DNA of 47,699 bases, from the NCBI GenBank assembly GCA_003224085.1, contig QHYK01000075.1, forward strand, positions 1 to 47,699, in the 5' to 3' direction. This DNA is from Acidobacteriota bacterium (lineage in GTDB: Bacteria; Acidobacteriota; Terriglobia; Acidiferrales; UBA7541). Below the pieces are notes generated by a model, which saw nothing but the letters and a program-made list of their open reading frames with translations, had not been told where the DNA came from and searched no databases. Shown here piece after piece: positions 1 through 8,600 of this stretch. The position numbers were made by a program, and so were the translations under genes. Each line of letters starts with the position of its first letter. Positions within the stretch are counted from its first letter, which is position 1.

Positions 1-560
1 AAGAAAAGAGAAAAAGTAAAAGGGAAAGGCTATTGAATCTGAACTGAGCAAGAGAAGAAGAAAATCAAGACAGGCTGAAGAACGAGCCATCTCTGAGAAC
101 AAACCGCTCTTCGAACTTTGGCCGGTTAACTGATTAAATCAAGCACAAGGCTGTTAACCGGAGGGTTGCAAAGGCCCAGAAGCATCGGCGTAGGGCTCTA
201 CGCGCCATTCCTGCCTTCGGTTGTGGGCTGCATCGTGGGCCAGCGTTGGTCAATCTGCGCCTGCGCGGCCGGTTTTCCGTCCACCATCCGTCCAACTTCA
301 AGGCGATGGTTGCGCCGTACGTTTGCGTGTAAGCGACAAGATATTTCGGGCCTGAAAAAACGGGCCCATGTCGCCCGCAATCAAGGCAAGGAAAGAAAAG
401 AAATTCTGGCATTTCCGCCAGCAACCCGTTCCAGCCATTTGCGCCAGCTGTGAAACCTTCCACAAGGATTGCACTCCCAGATTTCCGTAGGGTCGTCGGA
501 AGCGGTGTGCTAAGCTAGCACTGCGTTTGTTGCTCTTGTAAAGCCTTTGGATTCATTTAA
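1..560. other. left-edge region without a convincing gene
   Basis: No reading frame here looks like a recognisable protein. A purine-rich, strongly basic and glutamate-rich frame runs on the plus strand from about 20 to a TGA at 131-133 and ends in FELWPVN. It has no ATG, GTG or TTG start and could be the tail of a decayed gene. The minus-strand frame at 134-463 matches nothing I know. An extended -10-like element (TGC followed by TAAGCT) lies at 508-516, ahead of the terminator hairpin at 561-600. Confidence 0.4.
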
Positions 561-600
561 GGGGCTGCAGGTCCACACTTGCAGCCCCCCTTTTTTTTTC
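561..600 (+). terminator. Rho-independent terminator upstream of cspA
   Basis: The sequence GGGGCTGC (561-568) pairs perfectly with GCAGCCCC (581-588). An A-T and a G-T pair extend the stem towards an eight-base loop. Nine T residues follow from 591. This is a textbook intrinsic terminator on the plus strand. No protein gene ends just before it, so it may close a short RNA or act as a leader attenuator for the cold-shock gene that begins 60 bases later. Confidence 0.8.
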
Positions 601-660
601 TTTGATCTCTCGAGGCGTCAGGCGCACCAAATAGCTTAAAACTAGAAAGTAGGAGTTAGA

Positions 661-864
661 GTGAAAGAACAAGGAACAGTTAAGTGGTTCAACGCGGGCA
701 AGGGTTTCGGATTCATCCAGCGTCAAACCGGTGAGGACGTGTTCGTCCACTTCTCCGCGATTCAAGGAGAAGGGTACCGATCGCTCAACGAGGGGCAGGC
801 TGTCGAATTCGAGGTCACTAAAGGTCCCAAGGGCCTGCAAGCAGCAAACGTCACCAGTCTCTAG
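661..864 (+). CDS. CspA-family cold-shock protein
   Basis: A 67-residue single OB-fold protein of the usual length for bacterial cold-shock proteins. RNP1 is KGFGFI (residues 14-19) and RNP2 is VFVHF (27-31). The aromatic patch that stacks on single-stranded RNA or DNA is complete. Proteins of this family melt RNA secondary structure and help translation at low temperature or during growth shifts. The start is GTG, supported by AGGAG at 651-655 five bases upstream. The gene is preceded by a strong terminator (561-600) and followed by a hairpin (871-910), so it is probably a single-gene unit with a structured leader. An RRM protein gene follows on the same strand. Confidence 0.95.
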   Translation: MKEQGTVKWFNAGKGFGFIQRQTGEDVFVHFSAIQGEGYRSLNEGQAVEFEVTKGPKGLQAANVTSL

Positions 865-870
865 TCTGGC

Positions 871-910
871 GAGGCGAGCCGGGAACCCGCTCGCTCGCCT
901 CACTCATTTT
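871..910 (+). terminator. probable intrinsic terminator after cspA
   Basis: GAGGCGAG (871-878) pairs with CTCGCCTC (894-901), followed by ACTCATTTT. The stem is strong but the T tract is short and interrupted, so termination may be partial and allow read-through into the RRM gene 34 bases later. Confidence 0.6.
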
Positions 911-944
911 ATCGGTCGGGCCGAAGATCTAAAGGAGAACGGAA

Positions 945-1271
945 ATGGCGAACCTCTATGTAGGAAATCTCTCGTTTGAAGTGACCGATGAAGGCTTGCA
1001 GCAGGTATTTAGCGGGAAGGGGTTTCAGGTGGCGTCGGCACGCGTGATTCGCGACAGGGAAAGCGGCCGCTCTCGAGGATTCGGTTTTGTGGAACTCGGA
1101 GCAGGTGAAGACTCTGCGCGAGCAATCGCCGAGCTCAACGGGCACGACCTGGAAGGACGCCAGTTGCAGGTGAATGAGGCTCGGCCGCAGGCGCCACGCG
1201 ATGGCGGCGGTTCCCGCGACCACTGGGGCCATACTGGAAGGTCCAACAAGGGTGGCCGGCGACGTTTCTAG
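945..1271 (+). CDS. RRM-type RNA-binding protein
   Basis: A 108-residue protein made of one RNA recognition motif and a short basic tail. RNP2 (LYVGNL) is at residues 4-9 and RNP1 (RGFGFVEL) at 44-51, both with the aromatic residues that stack on RNA bases. Residues 85-108 are rich in Gly, Arg and Ser, as in the small glycine-rich RNA-binding proteins of cyanobacteria and other bacteria, which are often cold-induced. The start ATG has AAAGGAG (931-937) eight bases upstream. It lies directly behind a cold-shock protein gene on the same strand, so a role in RNA handling at low temperature is a reasonable inference. The RNA targets cannot be read from the sequence. Confidence 0.93.
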   Translation: MANLYVGNLSFEVTDEGLQQVFSGKGFQVASARVIRDRESGRSRGFGFVELGAGEDSARAIAELNGHDLEGRQLQVNEARPQAPRDGGGSRDHWGHTGRSNKGGRRRF

Positions 1272-1334
1272 CAATTCCCCCCTTGCACTCTACCTTCGGA
1301 ATTGGTCGCAGCTTGGCCAGGCGTCACCAACAAT

Positions 1335-1496
1335 TCACTTTTGGGATTCTGGCGCGTTGGGCTGTACTCCATTTTCCTGCAAGTCCTCGTTTTTTGCGCG
1401 CTTGGCGAGTTTTCTTTGTGCGCGGCGTTCCGCCTTCTCGCGTTGCTTCTCCTGTCTCTTCAATTCCTTCTGACGCTTTTGAAATGTAATTGCCAT
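1335..1496 (-). CDS. small lysine/arginine-rich conserved protein (53 aa)
   Basis: This short reading frame begins MAITFQKRQKELKRQEKQRE and is dominated by Lys, Arg, Gln and Glu for 37 residues, then ends in a short polar tail (NAPESQK). It should form one long, highly charged helix. The ATG at 1494-1496 is preceded by AAGGAGA in sense orientation, four bases away, which is an excellent ribosome-binding site. I recall very similar small proteins in Acidobacteriota and other phyla, with no assigned function. It lies 138 bases downstream of rpoD on the same strand and may share its transcript. It converges on the RRM gene. Nucleic-acid or ribosome binding is only a guess from charge. Confidence 0.7.
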   Translation of the reverse strand: MAITFQKRQKELKRQEKQREKAERRAQRKLAKRAKNEDLQENGVQPNAPESQK

Positions 1497-1634
1497 CGGT
1501 TCTCCTTAAAGTCGCGCTGAACACAGGCCGTGCCATGCGTGCATTGGAAGCTGCCAGCGGGGCTCTCTCTTTCGTTTTGAACAAACTCAGGGACGTGGCT
1601 CCAACACGGCTCAGCGTCCCAATCTGCAGATTTC

Positions 1635-3350
1635 TCAAACAGTCCCCTCGAAAAAGATCCGAAACCGGCCCGAGCGCGACGGGTGCCGCAGTTTGCGTAG
1701 CGCTTTGGCTTCGATTTGGCGAATGCGCTCACGCGTAACCGAGAACACTTGCCCCACTTCCTCTAGTGTGTGCTCACTTCCATCATCCAGTCCGAAACGC
1801 ATCTTAATGATTCTTTCCTCGCGCGGTGTGAGTGTCCTCAGCACGTGCGCCATCTGCTCCTTCAGGTTCAGGTTGATGGCCGCATCTGACGGAGACACAA
1901 GGCCTTTATCCTCGACCAGGTCGCTCAAATGTGTCTCTTGTTCCTCGCCGATGGGCGTTTCGAAGGAAATAGGCTGTTGGGCAATCTTTCTGATCTTGCG
2001 TACCGCGTCGACAGGGACATGCATTCTCGTGGCGATCTCCTCGGAAGTGGGCTCACGGCCAAACTCCTGCACGAGCTGCTGGCTTGTGCGGACCTGCCGG
2101 TTGATCCGCTCTATCATGTGGACAGGGACGCGAATGGTACGCGCCTGGTCGGCAATCGCGCGGGTGATTGCCTGGCGAATCCACCACGTCGCGTAAGTGG
2201 AGAACTTGTACCCGCGGCGCCACTCGAATTTGTCTGCTCCCCGCATCAGGCCGATATTGCCCTCTTGGATCAGGTCGAGAAACTGCATCCCCCGGTTGGT
2301 GTACTTTTTTGCGATAGATACAACGAGACGGAGGTTTGCTTCGGTCAGCTCTCTCTTTGCGTGTGCGGCTTCCGCCTCACCACGCTGGATTAACGTGAGA
2401 GCGCGCTTCAGATTTGTGGCCCCGATCCCGCTTGATTCTCCAATCTTCCTGAGCCGCGAGCGGCACGCACGCAATTCCTTGCGGGCTGCTACGGCGGCAT
2501 CACCGCGAACAGCGTTGGCGCGGCGTTGCAATCGTGCGCCCTCGCGCTCCAGGGACCCTAACTGCTCCGCTTGGTTCCGCACCATGTCAATCAAGCGCTT
2601 CTTCTCGCGTTCCTTGAACGCGATTGAGCGGACAAGCAGCGACATCTCAATCCGGGTCCTGGCCAGCCGGCGCCGGGCCCGCAGATACGCGCTCTTGTTC
2701 GACCTAGCCATGTTCTCTAGCCGGGCTTTCTGCTGGAGTCCCACATTGTGGAGCTTCTCGATCTTGAAGATGATCTGGAGCGTGCGGCGAGTTTTGTCCT
2801 CGATTTTGCGAGCGGTCAGCTCTTCGTCCTCGAACTGCACGATCTCTTTGATCGACCGGCTTCCTTCACGAAGCTCTTGGCCAATCGTCATCATCTCCTT
2901 CAGCACGATGGGGGAGCGAGAGACTGTCTTGAGCGCCAGGAGTTGCCCGTGCTCCATGCGTTTGGCAATGGCCACCTCGCGTTCACGGGTCAACAGGCGC
3001 ACGATGCCCATCTCGCGAAAGTAGGTCCGTACCGGGTCGTTGGCCTTGTCCAAAAGGCCCGGTTTGAGGCCGGCTTCGACCTCGTCACCGGTGATTACCT
3101 CGTGAGGAGCCTCGAATGCCGTCGGTTCAGCTACTTCGAGGGCTGTGTGCGCAGCCTTCGCCGCAGAAGCGTCTTCGTAGATTTCGATGCCGTCGCTCTC
3201 GAAGCTGGCGAAGAGAGTGTCGACCTCCTCCGCCGTATGCTCGCCGGCAGCGAGGACGCCGTTCAGCTCATCAAAGAGTAGATAACCGCGTTCCTTACCC
3301 ACGTTGATAAGGTTGCGGATCTGGCCATATTTTTCCTGAATCGCAAGCAC
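1635..3350 (-). CDS. RNA polymerase sigma-70 factor, RpoD type
   Basis: A 571-residue primary-type sigma factor. An N-terminal region 1.1-like segment (about 1-60) is followed by region 1.2 ([12 protein letters not shown]), a non-conserved basic helical insert, and region 2 with the core-binding [12 protein letters not shown] and the promoter-melting/-10 segment ending [13 protein letters not shown]. Region 3 begins at [11 protein letters not shown]. Region 4 carries [18 protein letters not shown], the -35-recognising helix-turn-helix. The start is GTG at 3348-3350 with GGGGGAG upstream. Two departures from the usual consensus stand out: [10 protein letters not shown] where most RpoD proteins have LMKAVDKFEY, and an extra C-terminal tail ([11 protein letters not shown]). 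It could be the main housekeeping sigma or a second RpoD paralogue. Confidence 0.93.
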   Translation of the reverse strand: MLAIQEKYGQIRNLINVGKERGYLLFDELNGVLAAGEHTAEEVDTLFASFESDGIEIYEDASAAKAAHTALEVAEPTAFEAPHEVITGDEVEAGLKPGLLDKANDPVRTYFREMGIVRLLTREREVAIAKRMEHGQLLALKTVSRSPIVLKEMMTIGQELREGSRSIKEIVQFEDEELTARKIEDKTRRTLQIIFKIEKLHNVGLQQKARLENMARSNKSAYLRARRRLARTRIEMSLLVRSIAFKEREKKRLIDMVRNQAEQLGSLEREGARLQRRANAVRGDAAVAARKELRACRSRLRKIGESSGIGATNLKRALTLIQRGEAEAAHAKRELTEANLRLVVSIAKKYTNRGMQFLDLIQEGNIGLMRGADKFEWRRGYKFSTYATWWIRQAITRAIADQARTIRVPVHMIERINRQVRTSQQLVQEFGREPTSEEIATRMHVPVDAVRKIRKIAQQPISFETPIGEEQETHLSDLVEDKGLVSPSDAAINLNLKEQMAHVLRTLTPREERIIKMRFGLDDGSEHTLEEVGQVFSVTRERIRQIEAKALRKLRHPSRSGRFRIFFEGTV

Positions 3351-3662
3351 GGAGGTTTCTCCCCCTCAAGCCACTGCCGGAAACGGCCGGGCCTTCCTCA
3401 AAACCGCAGTGGCGTTGAACGAGGGCAGGTGGACGCCGCAGGGTTGACGGGGAAGACGATGTGTGGATTGCAGCCGTGGCCGACTGTTCGCCACGCTGCT
3501 CTTTGCGGTCTAAATTCCTATTATTTCGGTCCCGGCGACCGGCCCGGCGCCTTTGCACTCCACAACATATCCCATACTAGTATACACCACACGCCGGCCT
3601 CTATTGCTGTTCCTGAGATCGGCCACAGCGATCTCCGCCGCTGACCAGACTTCGCGCGTGTT
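3351..3662. other. intergenic region between rpoD and the DEAD-box helicase
   Basis: About 310 bases that should hold the rpoD promoter and leader. No coding frame is convincing. An AT-rich ten-base perfect palindrome (ATACTAGTAT, 3574-3583) is the only patch resembling a -10 region for the minus strand (TATACT reads across 3579-3584), but I see no good -35 partner. Confidence 0.35.
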
Positions 3663-4886
3663 TTAGCTCTCCATCTGTGCTTGTAGGACTTCCCCGGGAA
3701 GGCGGACCAGTCTGGGCTTGGGCGACGAAGGCATGCGATCAACGCCTGCTCGCATCTGATCTCCCGTTTCGTGCGGATCGCCCCCCAACCGCATTCTCTC
3801 CATCCGGATGCCCAAGGTGCGTTCCAATTCGAATAAGTCGGTCCGTTGGTCTTTTGCGAACAGAGTAGAAGCGACGCCACGTCCACCTGCTCGCCCCGTC
3901 CGTCCAACTCGATGGATGAAATTTTCCGCCACCTCCGGCAAGTCGTAGTTAATGACGTGGACGATGTCTTGAACGTGGATTCCACGGGAAGCCAGGTCCG
4001 TTGCCACCAGCACGCGACAACGTCCCCGCTGGAAAGCTTCGAGCGCCGCAATGCGTTGGGATTGCGAGCGATCACCGTGAATTATTGCCGCATGAATGCC
4101 ATCGCGATTCAGGTTCTTGGCAATTCGCTCCGCGCCGCGCTTGGTGCGTGAGAAGATGAGACACCGGCCACCCTCTTTGGTGAGTAGGTGACGTAGGGCA
4201 TCTTGCTTGCTATCAACGGCGACTTCAAATGCCTGGAGTCGCACATTAGCCGACGGCTTCAGCGTGGACCCGAAGGCGAGGCGCACCGCGTCTCTCGTGT
4301 AGTCCTTTACGAGGCGACCCATGGCTCCTTCCATGGTTGCGGAAAAGCACATCGTCTGGCGCTCTTGCGGCAGGGCCGCCACGATTCTGCGTATTGCTGG
4401 AAGAAATCCCATATCCAGCATGCGATCCGCCTCATCAAGCACCAGAATCTGCAGGCTCCCGAAATGGACATGTTTCCGATCGAGGAAATCTTCCAACCGG
4501 CCCGGAGTCGCGACGACCACCCGAGCTCCGTTGCGGATGGAGCTAAGTTGGTGCCGTTCGGGCAGTCCGCCGACCACCAATGCGGCGGGCGAGAGTCTGC
4601 CTCGCAAGGCGTTGAATTGATCGGCGACCTGCATGGCGAGCTCGCGCGTGGGAACGAGAACAAGGGCTGCTATTCCTTTCGAATCTTGACAAAGAAGCTT
4701 TTCAATCACCGGGATTAGGAATGCCAAGGTCTTGCCAGTTCCGGTTTGCGCCGTAGCTAGAAGGTCCTTGCCTTCAAGTGCCTGGGGGATCGCCGCGGCC
4801 TGTATTGGAGTGGGCGTCGAAAAACGTGCGGACGCCAGTCGCTCCTTCAACCAAGACGATATTGGTAGTTCTGAGAAATTTTGCAT
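3663..4886 (-). CDS. DEAD-box ATP-dependent RNA helicase, RhlE type
   Basis: A 407-residue helicase with every DEAD-box motif in order: Q motif (F3 and PTPIQ near 25-29), Walker A AQTGTGKT (46-53), PTREL (78-82), TPGR (126-129), DEAD (150-153), SAT (181-183), then the second RecA domain with HGDRSQSQR, VATDLASRG and HRVGRTGRAG. The Arg-finger motif VI is intact. It lacks a long C-terminal extension, which with the overall pattern favours RhlE over CsdA/DeaD. It would unwind RNA duplexes during ribosome assembly or RNA decay. It is encoded upstream of rpoD on the same strand, and with the nearby cspA and RRM genes makes an RNA-remodelling neighbourhood. The leader is long (several hundred bases without a gene), so post-transcriptional control is possible. 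Confidence 0.93.
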   Translation of the reverse strand: MQNFSELPISSWLKERLASARFSTPTPIQAAAIPQALEGKDLLATAQTGTGKTLAFLIPVIEKLLCQDSKGIAALVLVPTRELAMQVADQFNALRGRLSPAALVVGGLPERHQLSSIRNGARVVVATPGRLEDFLDRKHVHFGSLQILVLDEADRMLDMGFLPAIRRIVAALPQERQTMCFSATMEGAMGRLVKDYTRDAVRLAFGSTLKPSANVRLQAFEVAVDSKQDALRHLLTKEGGRCLIFSRTKRGAERIAKNLNRDGIHAAIIHGDRSQSQRIAALEAFQRGRCRVLVATDLASRGIHVQDIVHVINYDLPEVAENFIHRVGRTGRAGGRGVASTLFAKDQRTDLFELERTLGIRMERMRLGGDPHETGDQMRAGVDRMPSSPKPRLVRLPGEVLQAQMES

Positions 4887-5451
4887 TTAGCTTTCTTGCT
4901 GGGGCAGGCCATCGCAGTACGCACACGAACTTCTGTGATGACGCAACGGCTCCCACCGCCAGACTTCTTTTCAATTACGCTGAAAACGTACGGAGAAAAC
5001 GGAGGCGGGTGTTCTCAGATCAGACAACGAACCAGAGGACCGCACAACACAACCGCTGTAGTAAGCGCAAAGAAAGTATAACACAACAGGAACAGGAAAA
5101 GTGTCCGAGGTTTTCAGAGCCTGCGAACATATCACCTCAGTTGATACCCATGGGGCCTGGACCCGGGCCGATCGGTGAGTTTGAGTTGGGTTTGTTTTTG
5201 GAACAATTCCTGTTCTTTGCCCATCTCCGGATCGCTCTCTTTCGCGAGTCCACTGCAACTGCTTCTCCGGCTCACCAGCATCTGCCAAAGGCCTGTTTCT
5301 CAATAATGTCTTGGACTGGCCTTTGTTTTTCAGCTTTGCATTTCCGGATGACCAGCTCGCGAACCTGCTGGAACCGAGGAGCTGGTAGTCTTTCCGGGTG
5401 GAAGAAAGCGCAAGACGATTTCTAGCCACCTTGCACCGAATTCCTTCGTAG
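4887..5451. other. long gene-free leader region
   Basis: About 565 bases between the helicase start and the first gene remnant. The frames that exist have no recognisable protein and no ribosome-binding sites. It should contain the helicase promoter and 5' leader on the minus strand. No strong hairpin-plus-T terminator is visible. Confidence 0.35.
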
Positions 5452-5565
5452 ATGGACCTGCCCCGTCAGAAATTACTCGGTATTGAAAAAGCGCGGATTG
5501 TCGGACACAACATCGGCTTACGGTTCACCGAGGCCTGCGTCAAGGGGCATGGCGTGAACCTCTAG
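5452..5565 (+). pseudogene. alpha/beta-hydrolase fragment
   Basis: A 37-residue frame containing LLGIEKARIVGHNIGL, which matches the strand and nucleophile elbow of epoxide-hydrolase/dehalogenase-like alpha/beta hydrolases (usual pattern LGIEK...VGHDIGG). The catalytic Asp of the elbow is Asn here. The similarity breaks off after about 20 residues and the frame stops soon after, against about 300 residues for a full enzyme. I read it as a leftover scrap. The call rests on one short motif. Confidence 0.4.
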
Positions 5566-5645
5566 AGCGAGACAGTTTCGGTCATGCACACATTGTGGCG
5601 GGAAAAGTCCCATTTGAGGAAGAGTCGGGTCGATCTTACAAGGGT

Positions 5646-6090
5646 TCAGAATTCTAGGCGCGCGTGAAAGGCGATCATGCGCGGCGAGCTATCCCCTCCC
5701 AAACCGACGCCGAGCAATCCCGTGGGCGGCGCGGTCGTGTAGGTCAACGTTCCGAAGCCAATTTGTGTTGCGGGTTTACCTGGAATGCCAGCGAATACCA
5801 GGCTAGGTAGTCCAAAATTAGGGTGATTGAAGACATTGAAGAATTGGGCTTCGAGACGAAGCTTGACGCGCTCGCTCATTGAAGCGCCCTTGGTCGTCGG
5901 TCTTGAGTGACCGAAGCAATCCGGTGTCGTGATTCGTGACGGTCACCTTCGCGCCTGGAATCGCCGCAGCCGTTGCATCGGCAACTTGGCCCTCGATTGC
6001 GCTGGTGGTTTCCCCTTGCGAGAAAGCTTGCGGAGAGGCAGCAAGGAACAAAGCGATAAGCCCTAGAGCCAGGAGACTTGACCGAAGCAT
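5646..6090 (-). pseudogene. Oar-like TonB-dependent receptor, internally deleted
   Basis: The 5' end encodes a signal peptide (MLRSSLLALGLIALFLAASP) and the start of a carboxypeptidase-regulatory domain ([20 protein letters not shown]), up to TDDQGRF near 5882. The next bases, in another frame, encode the very end of an Oar-type beta barrel, with [11 protein letters not shown] and the terminal strand ending ARLEF. A complete relative, like the one at 33835-37797, is over 1,000 residues, so some 3 kb has gone from the middle and the two ends are joined out of frame. The original ribosome-binding site (GGAGG) and stop codon survive. Not expected to yield a working receptor. Confidence 0.85.
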
Positions 6091-6264
6091 CGCCGGATAC
6101 CTCCGGGGATGGCTATATTAACTTAGATTAATACACATAGTAAAGCGCAGTGAATATAAACCGCCTGCCCAGTTTGACGGAAACTCGTGGGTGGATGGCG
6201 ATGCAGTGTTTGGAAAATTCAGGAAAGCAGCGCCGCCGCGGATATCGCAAGCAGCTCTGAAGTG

Positions 6265-6477
6265 TCATTTTGAGATTTCAGTTGAATCGTCGAACCCTTC
6301 CGCGAGCGGGTCTCCACCGTTGTGGAGCACGCGATCCTTATCGCCGGAAAGGTTGATGACACAATTCGATACGATCACGTCAACCGTATTATCGGGCAAC
6401 GGGATGTTTTCGATTTCACCTTTCAGAAGTTCCACGTTGGTCAGCCCGGACTTGCGCTTGTTTTCCTCCGCGAGCAC
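6265..6477 (-). pseudogene. arsenite methyltransferase (ArsM)-like fragment
   Basis: About 45 residues match the middle of ArsM/UbiE-type SAM-dependent methyltransferases: [20 protein letters not shown], then [20 protein letters not shown] and GDKDRVL. The Cys in SNCVINLS is one of the arsenic-binding cysteines of ArsM. After KDRVL the sequence diverges at once and stops, and no SAM-binding GxGxG motif is found upstream. A full enzyme is about 270-350 residues. This is a remnant, left beside other remnants, without its usual arsenic-resistance neighbours. Confidence 0.75.
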
Positions 6478-6679
6478 GAGCCTTCCTCCTCACACAATCT
6501 GCTTCATCGCAAGGCGCCTTCTGCCGGGGGGCTCCCACACGCATCGCGCGCCACGATGACGTTCTTGGCGTCGTGTGTGAGATCAGGAGCGAGCCACCGT
6601 AACAGCAATGTCGCTGCTATTATAGTGCTCCAAAGACCTGCGCAACGATAAAGAGCGGCACATCGCTGAGGGAACGGTT

Positions 6680-7738
6680 TCAGTGGTAGAGCTCGGCGCG
6701 ATTCGTGAAGTACGGCTTGCCGTCCCGAAGCAGATTGCCGCCAGTCACGAGAACAACCCCGTCGGGCAGGAGCACAATCCCTGCGCCCTGATCACGCTCA
6801 ACGTTCAGGCTTGCAGTAAAGCGGAACTTTCCAGTGGAAGGGTTGTACAGCTCCGCGGTAATCGTAGGGTAGCCACTTGCTTCCAGGACCTCGCCGCTCG
6901 TCAGGAGCGTGCCCCCTGAGACTCGCGGAATTGGCTCATGCTCCCGGTAACGGTGAACTTTCCGGCAGACGGGTTATACACCTCCGCGCTGGTGAGAATC
7001 TGATATCCCGGGCCGATATACGTAATGCCACCGGCAATCAGAACCTCCCCCGTGTTCATCAATGTTGCCGCGTGTTCACCGCGCGACGTGTGCATGCGCC
7101 CTGTCAGAGTGAAGGTTCCCGTCGCCGGGTTGTATAGTTCCGCACTGGCAGTGTAAGCAGTGCCCTCCGCCCCACCCGCGATTAGGACCTCACCGCTCGG
7201 GAGCAGCGTCGCGGTATGCTGCACCCGGCCGACATCCGGACTCCCGGTCACGCTGAACGTACCGGTTGAGGGATCGTATAACTCCGCGGTGGTTCCGCCG
7301 ATAATCAGCACCTTCCCGGCGTTCAGCCGCGTCGCCGTCGGGGAACACATCGCGGTGCTCAGGCTCCCCGGTATCAGTAAACGTACCGTTGGATGGATTG
7401 TATAGCTCCGCGCTCGAAAGGCAGTTAATCATTGAGTTCACGATGTCTTGGCCGCCGGCGATCAATACCTCTCCGCTGGAAAGGACGGCTGCCGCATGGT
7501 AAACGCGCCCTGTGTTCAGGTTCCCCGTAAAGGTGAACTTGCCGGTTGCGGGGTCATACAGCTCGGCGGTGTTCTGGTTGTAGTTGCCAATCCCGCGACC
7601 GCCAGCAACCAGGACCTCGCCGTTATTGAGCAGGGTGGTTGTGTGGTAGGTGCGGTAGGCATTCATATTGCCCGTGAAAGTCCAGGTTTGTGCTTGAACC
7701 TTCGGACCAAGAAACAACGCAGTGAGGCAAAAACAGGC
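6680..7738 (-). pseudogene. kelch-repeat secreted protein, frameshifted
   Basis: At least seven kelch-like repeats run down the minus strand, each with the pattern AELYDPATGKFT..TG..N..R..H.A..L..GEVLIAGG. They fall in three frames. The first break is at a run of four C (7366-7369), the second at a run of five C (6912-6916); restoring one base in each gives a continuous propeller to the stop at 6680-6682. The N-terminal frame begins with a hydrophobic signal-like stretch (CFCLTALFLGPKVQAQ) but has no ATG, GTG or TTG at its head. Intact homologues are exported kelch/galactose-oxidase-like proteins common in soil Acidobacteria. Because both breaks are in homopolymers, base-calling error is an alternative. 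Confidence 0.75.
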
Positions 7739-8138
7739 ATTGAGCGCTGTCTTAGTGTGATTCCTTTCTCTAACGGATTCGGGGCAAACGAGGAGGAATA
7801 ACCCCTGAATATCATCTGCCTGAAGAAATGTGGCTTAAGGTCAAGGAATTCTAAATATTGTGTGCAAGACTTTGCATACTGACCATCCGGGGTGCGACAG
7901 TGTCATTGCCGAGTGGGCCGCAAGAGTAAGAAACATAAAGAGATGCGTCGCGAAAACCGATAGAAAACTTGGAAAAATTTGCAACGCCCAGTATGCAAAT
8001 CTAGTCCGACAACTACTTCCGAATGGCCGATCCGCGGGATCAGAAATGGCGAACGCTGGAGACTAGGAAGCGGATCAGTTGACGGCCTACCGAGCGACCT
8101 GGCCGCACGCAAGAAGGCCTATTTGCGAGGCACCGGTT
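7739..8138. other. gene-poor spacer upstream of the PIN gene
   Basis: No convincing gene, and no antitoxin I can recognise immediately ahead of the PIN-domain frame. An 11-base perfect inverted repeat, TTTGCATACTG at 7871-7881 and CAGTATGCAAA at 7989-7999, brackets 107 bases. It could be an operator pair or simply chance. Confidence 0.35.
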
Positions 8139-8549
8139 ATGGCCAGAAACGTCCTCGTTGACGCCGGCTTCGTGGTGGCGCTGCTCAGTAACCGCGACTC
8201 TTATCACGAATGGGCAGCAAGCCAGGCGTCCGATTTTCCTCCACCTTGGTCGACTTGCGAGGCGGCTGTCTCGGAGGCGTACCATCTCCTGGGGAAGCGA
8301 GGGGCTCTAGCCGTCGGCGCATTGCTTGGTAGACGTGCCCTTGTTATCTCCTTCCAACTCGCCGAACATCTGGAGCCAGTAACGAAACTGATCGGAAAAT
8401 ATTCCAACATTCCCATCAGCCTCGCTGATGCCTGCCTTGTACGGATGACGGAAATCTTCGCTGATCCCGTTATCTTGACGACAGACCAGGATTTCCGAGT
8501 CTACCGCCGTCATAGCCGCCAAGTAATCCCTTGTGTGACGCCCGAATGA
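8139..8549 (+). CDS. PIN-domain protein (VapC-like)
   Basis: A 136-residue protein with the PIN ribonuclease fold. The acidic residues that bind the catalytic metal are in the expected places: D8 in VLVDAG, E41 or E46 in the STCEAAVSEAYHLL helix, D97 in SLADACLV, and D116/D118 in TTDQDF. The start is placed at the ATG at 8139, because the frame upstream is not PIN-like and the hydrophobic first strand begins at once. Relatives act as VapC toxins or as other RNA-cleaving nucleases. I do not see a VapB-type partner before or after it, so it may be an orphan or an antitoxin may have decayed. It appears intact while most of its neighbours are broken. Confidence 0.8.
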   Translation: MARNVLVDAGFVVALLSNRDSYHEWAASQASDFPPPWSTCEAAVSEAYHLLGKRGALAVGALLGRRALVISFQLAEHLEPVTKLIGKYSNIPISLADACLVRMTEIFADPVILTTDQDFRVYRRHSRQVIPCVTPE

Positions 8550-8600
8550 GAGCTGCATGTTGCGCCCCTACAAGAGCCGCATATTGCTTTCCCGCTCTGT

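Noticed and set aside
134-463. A 109-codon minus-strand frame near the left edge
   Set aside because: No ribosome-binding site, no known motif, and composition that does not resemble the confirmed genes here.
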